Notes: a model not told the origin generated them from the sequence alone. A stretch of 64,000 bases of DNA from Pelagibacterales bacterium SAG-MED01 (GCA_014654455.1 JACWCY010000001.1:182001-246000), one strand, 5' to 3'; shown: positions 1-9,832, counted from the first letter of the stretch. Translations and numbers: made by a program.

Positions 1-854
1 TGTCTTTGAATTTCAAGAACTTTAATCGACTGATTATTGTTACAAGCAATTTCTAATTTATCAGATAATACCTCTCCTGATTTACCTAAACCATTTCCAA
101 TTTCTGCTTTTAAGATTTTATATCTTTCTCCATTAAAATTAAAAAAAGCACCAGGCACTGGGAATAGTCCGTTTATTTTTCCAATAATATTTAATGCTTT
201 ATCGTGCCAATTAATTTTACCCTCTGTTTTATTTATTTTTTTTGCGTAAGTCGCTTTAGAGTGATCTTGATTAATAAATTTAGCTTTATTTTCAAATATT
301 TCATCAATGTTATCTGCAATTTTTTCAGCAGCCAAAAGTGATAATTTTTCAGAAATTTGTTGAGAATTATAACTATTATTTAATTTAATCTTGTAAACAT
401 TACTTACGGGTCCACTATCTAATTCCTCAGCAATTTTCATTATACTTATTCCTGTCTCACTATCTAAATTCATAATTGATCTTTGAATAGGCGCTGCTCC
501 TCTCCATTTTGGAAGAATGGAACCATGAATATTAATAAAACCATTTTTAGTTAAATTTAAAAATTCTTTAGGAATAATTTGTCCATATGCAACTACTATT
601 GCTAGATCTGCTTTTAATTTTTTTATGAAATCATATTCTTCTTTATTATTTTTTAAAGTTTTTGGTGATCTAAAATCTATATTTAAAGTTTCTGAGATAC
701 ACTGAACAGGTGATTTATTTATTTTATGTCCACGTTGTGATTTTTGTGGAGGCTGAGTATAAACAACAGATATTGTATAACCGTTTTGATATAAAGATTT
801 TAAAATTGGTACAGCAAAAAAAGGTGTACCCATAAAAATAATTTTTTTAAGCAT
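1..854 (-). CDS. fmt: Methionyl-tRNA formyltransferase, 3' end cut by window edge
   Basis: Transfers a formyl group from 10-formyl-tetrahydrofolate to the amino group of initiator Met-tRNA in the cytoplasm. Translating the minus strand from the ATG at 854 gives about 284 residues. They begin with the family N-terminus (MGTPFFAVP around residues 8-16) and carry the formyltransferase signature HGSILPKWRGAAPIQRS, then ELDSGP. The reading frame runs off the window start, so the end of the C-terminal domain is missing. It starts 3 nt after the def stop codon, the common def-fmt arrangement that pairs addition and removal of the formyl group. Identification is firm. Confidence 0.95.
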   Translation of the reverse strand, partial: MLKKIIFMGTPFFAVPILKSLYQNGYTISVVYTQPPQKSQRGHKINKSPVQCISETLNIDFRSPKTLKNNKEEYDFIKKLKADLAIVVAYGQIIPKEFLNLTKNGFINIHGSILPKWRGAAPIQRSIMNLDSETGISIMKIAEELDSGPVSNVYKIKLNNSYNSQQISEKLSLLAAEKIADNIDEIFENKAKFINQDHSKATYAKKINKTEGKINWHDKALNIIGKINGLFPVPGAFFNFNGERYKILKAEIGNGLGKSGEVLSDKLEIACNNNQSIKVLEIQR

Positions 855-857
855 TTA

Positions 858-1376
858 TCAAACAACTATCCGAGTAGATTTTGTTTTTGATAGTTTTTTA
901 ATAATCATAGATTTTTTTAATTTTGATAAATAATCAATAAAAAGTATTCCCTCTAAATGGTCCATTTCATGTTGAATGCATGTAGCCAATAAGCCTTCTG
1001 CATTTAGAATTTTTTTTTCTCCATCATAATCTAAATATTCAACTTCACATTTTTTTGGTCGATTTATTTCTGCAAATTGGTTTGGAACTGACAAACAGCC
1101 TTCTTCATAAGTAGACTTTAAAATATCCTTATTTTTTATGACCGGATTTACAAAATATAGTGGTTCCTTTTTATTTTCATCTTTACTTAAGTCCATAACA
1201 ATAATTCTTTTTGGTATGCCAATTTGAATAGCTGCAAGACCTATTCCATTTGCAGCATACATCGTTTCAAGCATGTCATCCATCAGTTGACGCTCTTCGT
1301 TTCGCACTTCTTTAACAGGTTTAGACACTTGTCTTAATAATGGATTTGGTTCAGTGAGTATTGATTTGACTGTCAT
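858..1376 (-). CDS. def: Peptide deformylase
   Basis: Removes the N-formyl group from nascent proteins, a metal-dependent reaction at the ribosome exit. At 172 residues it has normal family length. The three signature motifs are present: GIGLAAIQ (about 44-51), EGCLSVP with metal ligand Cys94, and HEMDH with His136, catalytic Glu137 and His140. It starts with ATG, lies 24 nt after the unknown exported gene and 3 nt before fmt, and is probably co-transcribed with fmt. No unusual residues were seen. Confidence 0.97.
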   Translation of the reverse strand: MTVKSILTEPNPLLRQVSKPVKEVRNEERQLMDDMLETMYAANGIGLAAIQIGIPKRIIVMDLSKDENKKEPLYFVNPVIKNKDILKSTYEEGCLSVPNQFAEINRPKKCEVEYLDYDGEKKILNAEGLLATCIQHEMDHLEGILFIDYLSKLKKSMIIKKLSKTKSTRIVV

Positions 1377-1400
1377 AAAAATATTATTTTAATATAATTT

Positions 1401-3173
1401 TTAGACTTTTAAAGGAAGAACTTTAAGTAAAATTTTATTTCTTATAAAATCAATATTCAATTGATTTAGTGCACTAATAATAAAATATAGAGTGTCATCA
1501 TCAATTTTTTCCAATTTATCTTGACCAATAACCTCAACTATTCTCAGTATTGTCGCTCCAATATCTTTGTTATTAATCATAATTTGAATGTCTGATGGGA
1601 TTTCGGACTCACTGATGCTGTATAGACCATTATATTTTTTTGAAATTTCAATTCCGTCTGACTTTAATGCTTCAAGGAATATTATATCCTTTTTTGAAAG
1701 GAAATATTTTTTATCTTTTTTTATTTTTTTTAAAAAATTATTTAAATCTTTTTCTATTTTCGATTTTGCATAATCACCATTAAAATAATTGATCAGTTTT
1801 GACTGGTGTAAAATATTATTATTAAATTTTACTTTGTCTTTTAAATCTTTTTTTATTTCAACATTAGTATAATAAAAACTTGTTAAATTATCTGGAACAT
1901 CAGCTGGATCAATTTGATTTAAAAAAAATTTTAGTTCAACATCGAATGCCTCATTTAAGTCGTCATCCTTAAATAATTTTTTCAAAGTTTTTAATAACTT
2001 TAATTTTTTTACTAATTCAGACTCAAGAAGAATTCTTTGGTATATTAGTGCTCTAGCTTCTATGTTTGATAAAGATTTGAATGAAGAATCTGCATTAAGA
2101 AGTTGATTAATATTGAATTGAAACCTCTTATATAATTCAAACAAATCTTTTTCTGGATAATTTTTGTCATTAACTGCTTTTTCTATTTTTGAAATTTTTT
2201 CCAACTCTGTAATTTCAATCTTTTGAACATCATAAAGTAAATTTGATGAAGCAAGATATTTCCAAATTATCTTGTTAGTGTTTTCTGTTGGTTCGAACAC
2301 AAAGTTTGGATTAGTTTTATGAGCTAGATGAAAATCTAAAATGGAATTTTCCGATATCTTTTTATCAATTTTATTATCATAACCTAATAAAAAATTTATT
2401 TTTTTTTCAAAATATTTATTTTTAAAGCCTAATTCTTTTTTTAAATCTAAAATTATTTGAGCTTCATCCTTTTTATTGTTGTTAATTAAACAGTAAATAT
2501 TGAACTTAGAAAGATATTCATCATTTAAAGATTTTAAGTTTTTTGAAAATATTTCACACGCTTTGTTTACATTAGATTGGGACAAATACTCATCCACTAA
2601 ATATTTAGTTAAGTTTGGATGCTGATCAAAAATCTGATTTTTTATTAAAAAATTTTCAATTAGATCTAAATCTGAATTTTTTATTAACCAATTAGACTTA
2701 AAATTTAGAAATTCTTTTTCTGTTATATTTTTATTTGGATAATAAGCATTGGTTAACATAGAAATATTCATAATATTAGCTGCATCTTTTGATAAATTAA
2801 TTTTACTCAATTTAGAAAAAATATTTTTTAATTGATCTCCATCAGAATTTAACCACATACTAATACTTAATCCATAATCTTCTGGATCGTACAAGCCAAC
2901 AATTTGAATATCATTAGAATCTAAAGTTTCATCAAGCTTAATTTGATCTTTTTGTTTTTGAGATTGCATATTATAAATATCAAATTTAGGTAAAGATTCA
3001 TCTTCTATATTTTTTAATACTGACTCTTCTATTTTTGTAGTCTCTTTTATTTTCTCATCATCTATGTTCCAAATATCAACAGGCTTTTCTTCAGCGTATA
3101 AATTACTCAAACATGATAGAATTACCAAAACTATTGAAAAGTTTTTTTTACTTAACAATTTTAAAATTTTCAT
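1401..3173 (-). CDS. Large exported protein of unknown function
   Basis: I do not recognise a family. From the ATG at 3173 the product is 590 residues. It opens with a basic stretch and a hydrophobic core ending SNLYAEE, which reads as a Sec signal peptide cut after Ala, so the mature protein is probably periplasmic or surface-associated. The rest is rich in Lys, Asn, Asp, Leu and Ile, looks largely helical, and has no obvious membrane segment. The frame is open to a TTG at 3191 that would add six residues (LKKKFR), but the ATG gives the more normal signal peptide. The 5' end overlaps the 59-residue membrane-peptide gene by 26 nt. It precedes def-fmt on the same strand, which says nothing clear about its role. 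A helical-repeat (TPR-like) fold is possible but is only a guess. Confidence 0.8.
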   Translation of the reverse strand: MKILKLLSKKNFSIVLVILSCLSNLYAEEKPVDIWNIDDEKIKETTKIEESVLKNIEDESLPKFDIYNMQSQKQKDQIKLDETLDSNDIQIVGLYDPEDYGLSISMWLNSDGDQLKNIFSKLSKINLSKDAANIMNISMLTNAYYPNKNITEKEFLNFKSNWLIKNSDLDLIENFLIKNQIFDQHPNLTKYLVDEYLSQSNVNKACEIFSKNLKSLNDEYLSKFNIYCLINNNKKDEAQIILDLKKELGFKNKYFEKKINFLLGYDNKIDKKISENSILDFHLAHKTNPNFVFEPTENTNKIIWKYLASSNLLYDVQKIEITELEKISKIEKAVNDKNYPEKDLFELYKRFQFNINQLLNADSSFKSLSNIEARALIYQRILLESELVKKLKLLKTLKKLFKDDDLNEAFDVELKFFLNQIDPADVPDNLTSFYYTNVEIKKDLKDKVKFNNNILHQSKLINYFNGDYAKSKIEKDLNNFLKKIKKDKKYFLSKKDIIFLEALKSDGIEISKKYNGLYSISESEIPSDIQIMINNKDIGATILRIVEVIGQDKLEKIDDDTLYFIISALNQLNIDFIRNKILLKVLPLKV

Positions 3174-3327
3174 TCGAAATTTTTTTTTCAATTTCCTTTA
3201 TGGGTGCAGGAAAGTCAATTTTATTTAACAAAAAAATAGTTACAAAGATTATTAACAAAACTAATACTAATTTAATTATTAGTTTAATAAAAGATACGCT
3301 CGAACTTGTTTTTTTAGTAAATTGCAT
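3148..3327 (-). CDS. Small single-span membrane protein (59 aa), unknown function
   Basis: An ATG at 3327 opens a 59-residue frame ending in TAA at 3148. The peptide has a polar, positively charged start (MQFTKKTSSS), one strongly hydrophobic segment at about residues 16-35, and a short charged tail containing the motif DFPAPIKEIEKKI. This is the layout of a type II single-span inner-membrane protein or an uncleaved signal anchor. Its last 26 nt overlap the start of the large exported protein on the same strand, which suggests translational coupling. Function is unknown. It could be a chance frame, but the hydrophobic profile, the overlap and the position in an otherwise empty gap favour a real gene. 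Confidence 0.55.
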   Translation of the reverse strand: MQFTKKTSSSVSFIKLIIKLVLVLLIIFVTIFLLNKIDFPAPIKEIEKKISNENFKIVK

Positions 3328-3384
3328 ATAACTTTAGTTAATTTCAAATTAAGACATATTTGTGTTTTTTCAATATAGAAACTT

Positions 3385-3915
3385 ATGAAATCAAAAGAAA
3401 ATATTGTTTTTTTAGGTATGATGGGGGTAGGAAAGACTTCAATAGGCTTTTTAGTTTCTAAAAAACTCAATTTAAGTTTTCTTGATATTGATCAACTAAT
3501 AGAGAAAGAGTTGGGTATGAAAATCTCAAAAGTTTTTGAAACAAGAGGTGAAAAATACTTTAGAGAAATTGAAGAAAAAATAACTCTTAAAAGTTTAAAA
3601 TTAAAAAAAATTGTGATTTCTTTAGGAGGTGGTGCTTTTTTGAATAAAAATATAAGAGATGAAATTTTAAATAATCACTCATCATATTGGTTAAAATTAA
3701 ATCCAAAAATATTAATTAAAAGATTGAGAAATAACTCGAAAAGACCAATTGCTTTTAAGCTAACAAATAATGAGTTGATAGACTTAACAAAAAAACGATC
3801 TAATATATATTCGAAAGCATTGTATAAAATTGATTGTGATAATCGGTCAAAAAATGAAATAGTTAATGAAATTTTAAATATTTATGAAACAAATAAGATT
3901 AATAGTAAATACTAA
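3385..3915 (+). CDS. aroK: Shikimate kinase
   Basis: Phosphorylates shikimate at the 3-hydroxyl with ATP, the fifth step of chorismate synthesis, in the cytoplasm. The 176-residue product has the Walker A loop GMMGVGKTS (about 11-19), the shikimate-binding RGEKYFRE stretch, and the GGGAF substrate motif. Length is typical. The ATG at 3385 is the only sensible start. The 3' end overlaps aroB by 32 nt in another frame, the usual aroK-aroB pairing, so the two are very probably co-translated. Confidence 0.96.
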   Translation: MKSKENIVFLGMMGVGKTSIGFLVSKKLNLSFLDIDQLIEKELGMKISKVFETRGEKYFREIEEKITLKSLKLKKIVISLGGGAFLNKNIRDEILNNHSSYWLKLNPKILIKRLRNNSKRPIAFKLTNNELIDLTKKRSNIYSKALYKIDCDNRSKNEIVNEILNIYETNKINSKY

Positions 3916-4990
3916 AACACAAAAATACCCAATAATAATTGGGAATAATTTAATTTCAAAATTATCAAAAATTATCAAAGATAACTCAATTGAATTTAAA
4001 CAATGTTTATTAGTTATAGATAAAAAAATATCAAAAAAGATAATTAATAAAATCAAAAAATCTTTAAATAAGAAAAAGATATATCTTCATTTTATTAGAG
4101 CAAATGAAGTTAATAAAAATCAAAAAAGTTCTAACAGAATTATTGATATTTTATTGAAAAACAATTTTTCAAGAGAGGATTGCTTAATTTCTGTTGGAGG
4201 TGGAATAACAGGAGACATAAGCGGTTTTGCAGCTAGTCTTTTTAAAAGAGGTCTAAAATTTATTAATATACCAACTACCCTCCTATCACAAGTTGACTCA
4301 TCTATAGGTGGAAAAAATGGAGTCAACACAGTCTTTGGAAAAAATCTCATTGGAACTTTTTATCAACCAAAACTAGTTATAAGTGATAGTGATTTTCTTA
4401 AAACTCTTCCCAGAAGAGAAATTATTTGTGGATATGGAGAGGTTTTAAAACATGCTTTAATTTTAAAAAAAAAATTTTTTATTTTCCTTAACAAAAATTA
4501 TAATGATATTTTAAATTTAAAAACTCCTTATATAGAAAAAGCAATTTTTGAAAGTTGTAAGATAAAAAAAATAATAGTTGAAAAAGATGAAAAAGAAAAA
4601 AATATAAGAAAAATTTTAAATTTTGGACATACTTTTGCTCATTCATATGAAGCTTCACTTGGTTATTCTAAAAAATTAAATCATGGTGAGGCTGTCATTT
4701 TAGGAATGAATACAGCATTAAAGTTTAGTTTTAGGAACAAACTTTTAAAAAAAAATGAATTTTATTTTATTAAAAGACATTTTGAAAAAAAGAATTTACC
4801 TCACAACATAAAAAATTATTTTTCCTATAAAGATTTAAACAAAATTTTAAATTTTATGAAAAAAGACAAAAAAAACACCTCAGATAAAATTAATTTGATT
4901 TTATTAAAAAAGATAGGTTCAACAGTTATACATAACGAATATAAAAAGAGTCATATAAAAGCATTTTTAAAAAAAGAGTTAATCAATTGA
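3884..4990 (+). CDS. aroB: 3-dehydroquinate synthase
   Basis: Converts DAHP to 3-dehydroquinate using NAD and a divalent metal, the second step of the shikimate pathway. The 368-residue protein shows the NAD-binding GGGITGD (about 104-110), the stretch IPTTLLSQVDSSIGGKNG typical of the family, GYGEVLKHA, and the metal-ligand regions FGHTFAHSYE and NHGEAVILGM. It starts inside the end of aroK and its last 12 nt overlap the convergent bolA gene. Length and motifs are normal. Confidence 0.96.
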   Translation: MKQIRLIVNTKTQKYPIIIGNNLISKLSKIIKDNSIEFKQCLLVIDKKISKKIINKIKKSLNKKKIYLHFIRANEVNKNQKSSNRIIDILLKNNFSREDCLISVGGGITGDISGFAASLFKRGLKFINIPTTLLSQVDSSIGGKNGVNTVFGKNLIGTFYQPKLVISDSDFLKTLPRREIICGYGEVLKHALILKKKFFIFLNKNYNDILNLKTPYIEKAIFESCKIKKIIVEKDEKEKNIRKILNFGHTFAHSYEASLGYSKKLNHGEAVILGMNTALKFSFRNKLLKKNEFYFIKRHFEKKNLPHNIKNYFSYKDLNKILNFMKKDKKNTSDKINLILLKKIGSTVIHNEYKKSHIKAFLKKELIN

Positions 4991-5239
4991 TATTTGAATA
5001 GAATGAATATGTTTTTTCAACTCTTCATCTAAAATTTTATATATCTTTTTAGTGCTTTCAATCTTATTTATATTTTTTAACTCTTTTGATTTTAAAAAAA
5101 TTTTTAAATGAAATTTACCCTCCTGATGACCCGTATGTTTTTTATGTAGAAAAGATTTATCTTCAATATTAATACTTTCAATAGCGATTTGGCTTTTTAA
5201 TTTATCTTTTACAATTGCAATTAGCTCATTTATATCCAT
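4979..5239 (-). CDS. BolA family protein
   Basis: BolA-like proteins pair with monothiol glutaredoxins and take part in Fe-S cluster handling and iron signalling. The 86-residue product has the family features: an N-terminal helix (ELIAIVKDKLKSQI), a central HTGHQEGKFHLKIFLKS region with conserved histidines, and a C-terminal helix ending HSIQISI. It is divergent from the J-domain gene with a 21-nt gap, and its 3' end overlaps aroB. A BolA gene beside a J-domain protein and cobS/cobT is, from memory, a recurrent alphaproteobacterial arrangement. Which BolA subgroup it belongs to cannot be settled by eye. Confidence 0.88.
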   Translation of the reverse strand: MDINELIAIVKDKLKSQIAIESINIEDKSFLHKKHTGHQEGKFHLKIFLKSKELKNINKIESTKKIYKILDEELKKHIHSIQISID

Positions 5240-5260
5240 AAATATAATTTATAATATACC

Positions 5261-5788
5261 ATGAAAAATATTTGTGACTGGAATAATTGTAAAAATATAG
5301 GAGATTACAAGGCTCCTTTAGAAAAAGATAATAGTAAAAAATATCGAATGCTTTGTTTGGAGCATGTAAAGGAATTTAATAAAAATTGGAATTATTTTTC
5401 AGGTATGAATGATGAGCAAGTAATAAATTTTCTAAAATCAGATATGATATGGCATAAACCAACTCAAAGTTTTAGCTCCTCAGATAATTTTTTTAAAGTT
5501 TTATGGAATGATACTTTAAAGGATGAACTGGATCGAGAAAAATTTAAAAGTGAATATAACCATATGCGTCAATTTAAATTTGATCACAAAGACATAAAAG
5601 CATTTAGCTTATTAGGAATTTCCGTTGGTTTAAAGTGGAACAAGGTTCAAGAAAAGTTCAAAATACTTGTCAAAAAATTTCACCCTGATATGAATTCAGG
5701 TAATAAAAAATACGAAGAAAAACTAAAATTAATAACGTTGGCTTATACACAATTAAAAAATACTTATAAGGAAAAAATTGACACCTAA
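5261..5788 (+). CDS. DnaJ-domain co-chaperone-like protein
   Basis: The 175-residue product has a C-terminal J domain (about 112-172) with the HPD tripeptide at 141-143, which in this family stimulates DnaK ATPase activity. The N-terminal 110 residues are not a J domain. They carry a cluster of cysteines (Cys5, Cys10, Cys32) that might bind a metal, followed by a Trp/Phe-rich stretch. This matches a small alphaproteobacterial J-domain type found next to cobS. The gene overlaps cobS by 11 nt, which suggests that the J protein and the CobS/CobT complex are expressed together. Its client is unknown. Confidence 0.85.
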   Translation: MKNICDWNNCKNIGDYKAPLEKDNSKKYRMLCLEHVKEFNKNWNYFSGMNDEQVINFLKSDMIWHKPTQSFSSSDNFFKVLWNDTLKDELDREKFKSEYNHMRQFKFDHKDIKAFSLLGISVGLKWNKVQEKFKILVKKFHPDMNSGNKKYEEKLKLITLAYTQLKNTYKEKIDT

Positions 5789-6752
5789 TATTAATATACA
5801 ACCAGATATCAAAGTCTCAATTAAACAAACTTTTGGAATTGAAACTGAAATGGAAGTTGATGCTTTTTCAAAAAAAAGTGATTATGTTCCAGAAATTGAT
5901 AAAAATTATAAATTTGATAAAGACACTACCCTTGCAATAATTTCAGGATTTTCATTTAATAAAAGAGTTTTAGTTCAAGGTTATCATGGTACAGGGAAAT
6001 CTACTCATATAGAGCAAGTCGCTGCAAGACTAAATTGGCCATGTATTAGAGTCAATTTAGATAGTCACGTAAGTAGAATTGACTTGATTGGAAAAGATGC
6101 CATAATTTTAAAAGATGGTAAACAAGTAACTGAATTTAATGAAGGAATTCTTCCATGGTCAATTCAGAATCCAGTTGCTTTAGTTTTTGATGAGTATGAT
6201 GCTGGAAGACCAGATGTAATGTTTGTAATTCAACGAGTTCTTGAAGCAGAAGGAAATTTTACTCTTCTGGATAAAAACAAAGTAATCAAACAAAATAAAT
6301 TTTTTAGGCTTTTTGCAACTTCAAATACAGTAGGTCTAGGCGACACAACTGGTCTTTATCACGGTACTCAACAAATTAACCAAGGCCAAATGGATAGATG
6401 GAATATTGTAACAACTTTAAATTATCTTAGTCTTGATAAAGAAATGGAAATTGTATTAGCTAAAAATAAAAATTTTAATAATCCCAAAGGGAAAGAGAAA
6501 ATTGCTAATATGATTAAAGTTGCTTCTTTGACTAGAAAAGGCTTTGTTGCAGGAGATATTTCAACAGTAATGAGCCCAAGAACAGTATTGCATTGGGCAG
6601 ATAATACTGAGATTTTTAAAGATATTGGTTACGCATTTAGAGTTACTTTTTTGAATAAATGTGATGAAATTGAAAAAAATATAATTGCTGAATATTATCA
6701 AAGATGTTTTGGTGATGATCTACCAGAGTCTCTCGTAAATATTAAGATCTAA
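5778..6752 (+). CDS. cobS: CobS-type AAA+ ATPase (cobaltochelatase subunit family)
   Basis: CobS is the AAA+ motor of aerobic cobaltochelatase, which with CobT and CobN inserts cobalt into hydrogenobyrinic acid diamide. The 324-residue product has Walker A GYHGTGKST (68-76), Walker B ALVFDEYDAG and the sensor region RLFATSNT. The start is a TTG at 5778 with AAGGA five bases upstream. The next ATG would remove the conserved lead-in QTFGIETEMEVDAFS, so TTG is preferred. It is followed directly by cobT with no gap. No cobN and no other cobalamin gene is in the window, so the chelatase role is only inferred from the family. Confidence 0.92.
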   Translation: MTPNINIQPDIKVSIKQTFGIETEMEVDAFSKKSDYVPEIDKNYKFDKDTTLAIISGFSFNKRVLVQGYHGTGKSTHIEQVAARLNWPCIRVNLDSHVSRIDLIGKDAIILKDGKQVTEFNEGILPWSIQNPVALVFDEYDAGRPDVMFVIQRVLEAEGNFTLLDKNKVIKQNKFFRLFATSNTVGLGDTTGLYHGTQQINQGQMDRWNIVTTLNYLSLDKEMEIVLAKNKNFNNPKGKEKIANMIKVASLTRKGFVAGDISTVMSPRTVLHWADNTEIFKDIGYAFRVTFLNKCDEIEKNIIAEYYQRCFGDDLPESLVNIKI

Positions 6753-8555
6753 ATGAATAATAGCAACAAAGATGCTAATTTAAAAGAAAAGCTTAGACAA
6801 GCCCTTGCTTCAACGGTTAAAGTTATCTCAGGTGACCTTGAAATAAATAATAAAGTAAATGAGAATAAAAGTTCAAAAAAATTTGATTTTTTCGAACTCG
6901 ATAACCTTAATTCAAAAACAGATTTCATAAAAGCTAGGGCAGAATCTGACTCATCTGCTCTAAAAAAAAAATTTTCTAGTGATGAAATTTATAAAAAAAA
7001 TTTGCCATTAAATTCATCTTGTAAATCTTTATATTTGATAGCAGAAAAAATAAGATATGAAGCCTTGGGTGGAAAAATGCTTAAAGGCATAGAAAAAAAT
7101 TTAAAGGATAACTATAATCAAAAAATTAGTTTGAAGCGAAAAGATCAACTTGAAACTAAAGAAGATGTTCCAGTGGTTGAGGCATTTGAATTATATATGC
7201 TTAAAAAATTTCTTAATATTAAATTAGATCCACTTACTAGTAAAATGTTAAACTTTTGGGAAAAAGATTTTGATTTAGCAGTTAATGAACATATTAAATT
7301 TTTAAAGGAAAATTTAGAACATCAAAATGAATATTCTTCTAAGTTCTCTAAGATATTGCAAGATATGGAGATTTTTCAAACTGAAGAAAATGAAGATACA
7401 AAAGAAGAAAGTCAGAATGATGAACAAAACAACCCATCAAATGAAGATCAAGAAAGTGATTCTGAAGACAAAAAAGAAAAGAATAAAGAAGAAGAAACCG
7501 AAGCTGGCCTTGATTCTGACTATGACATTGATGAATATAAATTAGATGAACAATTAGTTGATACTGATTCGGATCAACCAAGTAATGAAAAAGTATTACA
7601 GAAAAGAATGAATGAAATTCATATAGATTACAAAATATTTACTAGTAAGTTTGATGAGGTAACTAAAGCAGAAAACTTAGAAAATTCTGAAGAAGCTCTA
7701 AAACTTAGAAAAACTCTAGATCAACAACTTATTGGATTTCATGATATAATTACTAAACTTGCAAATAAACTTCAAAGACAATTATTAGCAAAACAAAATA
7801 GAGCTTGGAAATTTGATCTAGAAGAAGGTTTGTTGGATAGTTCAAAATTACCAAGAATTATTATGGATCCTTATAATTCTTTATCATTTAAAAAAGAAAA
7901 AGATCTTGATTTTAAAGACACGATTGTAACTTTATTAATTGATAATTCTGGCTCAATGAGAGGAAGACCAATTACAATCGCAGCAATTTGTGCAGATATA
8001 TTGTCAAGAACTTTGGAACGTTGTTCAGTGAAGGTTGAAATACTTGGTTTTACTACTAAAAATTGGAAGGGAGGACAAAGCAGAGAATATTGGAACAAAC
8101 ACGGTAAACCAAAAACACCTGGAAGACTGAATGATTTAAGACATATAATTTACAAAGGTGCTGATACCCATTGGCGCCAAGCCAAAAATAATCTTGGATT
8201 AATGCTTAAAGAAGGGCTGTTAAAAGAAAATATTGATGGTGAAGCAATATCATGGGCTTTTAATAGGCTTAAAAAAAGAAAAGAGGAAAGAAAAATTTTA
8301 ATGGTAATTTCAGACGGTGCTCCAGTTGATGACTCCACTCTCTCAGTTAACTCGGGTGATTTTTTAGAAAAACATCTAAAAAAAATAGTTAAATTTATTG
8401 AGGATAAATCGGAGATAGAGATCCTTGCAATAGGAATTGGTCATGATGTTTCAAGATATTATAATCGAGCAATTAAGATTACAGATGTAAATGAACTAGG
8501 TGATGTAATGATTTCTCAACTAAGTACATTGTTTGACCAAAAAAAATTGCACTAA
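6753..8555 (+). CDS. cobT: CobT-type VWA-domain protein (cobaltochelatase subunit family)
   Basis: CobT partners CobS in a two-tiered ring that drives metal insertion. The 600-residue product has a helical N-terminal half, a strongly acidic Glu/Asp/Lys linker (about 205-270), and a C-terminal von Willebrand A domain with the MIDAS motif DNSGS (about 397-401). This is the standard CobT layout and length. The ATG directly follows the cobS stop codon, so the two are translationally coupled. The last 4 nt overlap the convergent regB. Without CobN in view, the complex may serve a different metal or a different client. Confidence 0.92.
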   Translation: MNNSNKDANLKEKLRQALASTVKVISGDLEINNKVNENKSSKKFDFFELDNLNSKTDFIKARAESDSSALKKKFSSDEIYKKNLPLNSSCKSLYLIAEKIRYEALGGKMLKGIEKNLKDNYNQKISLKRKDQLETKEDVPVVEAFELYMLKKFLNIKLDPLTSKMLNFWEKDFDLAVNEHIKFLKENLEHQNEYSSKFSKILQDMEIFQTEENEDTKEESQNDEQNNPSNEDQESDSEDKKEKNKEEETEAGLDSDYDIDEYKLDEQLVDTDSDQPSNEKVLQKRMNEIHIDYKIFTSKFDEVTKAENLENSEEALKLRKTLDQQLIGFHDIITKLANKLQRQLLAKQNRAWKFDLEEGLLDSSKLPRIIMDPYNSLSFKKEKDLDFKDTIVTLLIDNSGSMRGRPITIAAICADILSRTLERCSVKVEILGFTTKNWKGGQSREYWNKHGKPKTPGRLNDLRHIIYKGADTHWRQAKNNLGLMLKEGLLKENIDGEAISWAFNRLKKRKEERKILMVISDGAPVDDSTLSVNSGDFLEKHLKKIVKFIEDKSEIEILAIGIGHDVSRYYNRAIKITDVNELGDVMISQLSTLFDQKKLH

Positions 8556-9832
8556 ATTTTAGATAAATCCTTATTTTTCCATCTAATTATTATTTCAGCA
8601 CCTTGCCTAGTTTTTGAATTTCTACAATTGACAGATGCAAAATTCTTTTCGAGTAAATTTTTACCTATAAATATTCCCAGACCTAAACCAGCTTTTGAGC
8701 CATCTTGTTGACTAAAAGATTTTAAATAAGGCTCTCCAATTTTGGACAATACGTCATATGGGTATCCTTTACCATCATCTTCAATTATAATTTCTGTAGA
8801 TTCGTTGTCACTTTTTAGTGTTATAAATACTTTACTTGAACTATATTTATTTGCATTACCAATAAAGTTTCTCAGTCCATAAACCACTTCAATAGATTTT
8901 GTAATTTTTTTTAAGTTAGAATTTTGATTAAAATTTAAAATAAATTTTTTTTTACTAGTTTCTTTAAATGAAGAGACAATTTCTTTAAGATAATCCTTAA
9001 TACTTAAATCCTCATCAATAAAATCATCTTCTTCACTGGGATTTAATGATAATCTTGTTAAAATTTGATTACATCTTTCAACTTGGCTTGATAATAATTC
9101 TATATCTTGAATAACATCCTTTTGATCCTTTAATTGATTTTTAAGTTCTTGAGAGATAATCTTTATAGTTGATAAAGGAGTTCCAAGGGAATGGGCAGCT
9201 GCAGCAGCTTGACCACCTAAAGATAACATCTCGTGTTCTTTAGCCATTATTTCTTCCATTTTGTTTAAAGCTTCTTTTCTAATCCTCGACTCTGACCCAA
9301 AAATAATAGCAAAAATATTTAAAAAAACTAAAGCAATAATTAAAGCTATTGGTATCGAATAAAAATAATATGGATCGATATGAAAATGATCATTTAAAGG
9401 AGATGGTAAATCTCTGGAATAAAAAGTTAAAAATACTATTACTAATACAGTAGTGAGCACTAAAAATATATTAGTCCTTAAACCAAGATTCGTTGAAGCA
9501 AATACACTTGGAATTATTATAAAAATTACAAAAGGATTTACTATGCCACCTGACATATAAACTAAAGCACCAAGTTGAAAAATATCAATTAATAAAAATA
9601 TTAAAGCTGACCTATCTGATAATTGTGTTTTTTTATAAATAAAAATCAAATAAAAATTACTCAAAATTCCTACTAGAATAATTATATTTGAAATAATGAA
9701 GTCAAATTCAAATTTTAAATAAAAATAAACAAAGTTTACTGAAATTAATTGACCAATTACTCCTATCCACCTTAAAGTAATATAAGTAGATTTTTTTAAA
9801 CTATAGTATTTTGAAGTTTCAAAAAACTTCAT
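8552..9832 (-). CDS. regB: RegB/PrrB/ActS-type redox sensor histidine kinase
   Basis: A membrane histidine kinase that senses the ubiquinone pool and cytoplasmic redox state and phosphorylates RegA. The 426-residue product has about six N-terminal membrane segments with the quinone-site heptapeptide GGIVNPF at 95-101, and a dimerisation box [14 protein letters not shown] with His214. Cys254 lies exactly 40 residues later, matching the spacing of His225 and the redox Cys265 in Rhodobacter RegB. A C-terminal HATPase domain ends with [14 protein letters not shown]. No RegA gene is adjacent. It ends tail-to-tail with cobT and lies 3 nt from gyrB on the same strand. Confidence 0.92.
   Translation of the reverse strand: MKFFETSKYYSLKKSTYITLRWIGVIGQLISVNFVYFYLKFEFDFIISNIIILVGILSNFYLIFIYKKTQLSDRSALIFLLIDIFQLGALVYMSGGIVNPFVIFIIIPSVFASTNLGLRTNIFLVLTTVLVIVFLTFYSRDLPSPLNDHFHIDPYYFYSIPIALIIALVFLNIFAIIFGSESRIRKEALNKMEEIMAKEHEMLSLGGQAAAAAHSLGTPLSTIKIISQELKNQLKDQKDVIQDIELLSSQVERCNQILTRLSLNPSEEDDFIDEDLSIKDYLKEIVSSFKETSKKKFILNFNQNSNLKKITKSIEVVYGLRNFIGNANKYSSSKVFITLKSDNESTEIIIEDDGKGYPYDVLSKIGEPYLKSFSQQDGSKAGLGLGIFIGKNLLEKNFASVNCRNSKTRQGAEIIIRWKNKDLSKI

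Noticed and set aside
7348-7581. Frames opposite or shifted within the acidic region of cobT
   Set aside because: Low-complexity GAA/GAT repeats keep other frames open. CobT matches its family throughout.
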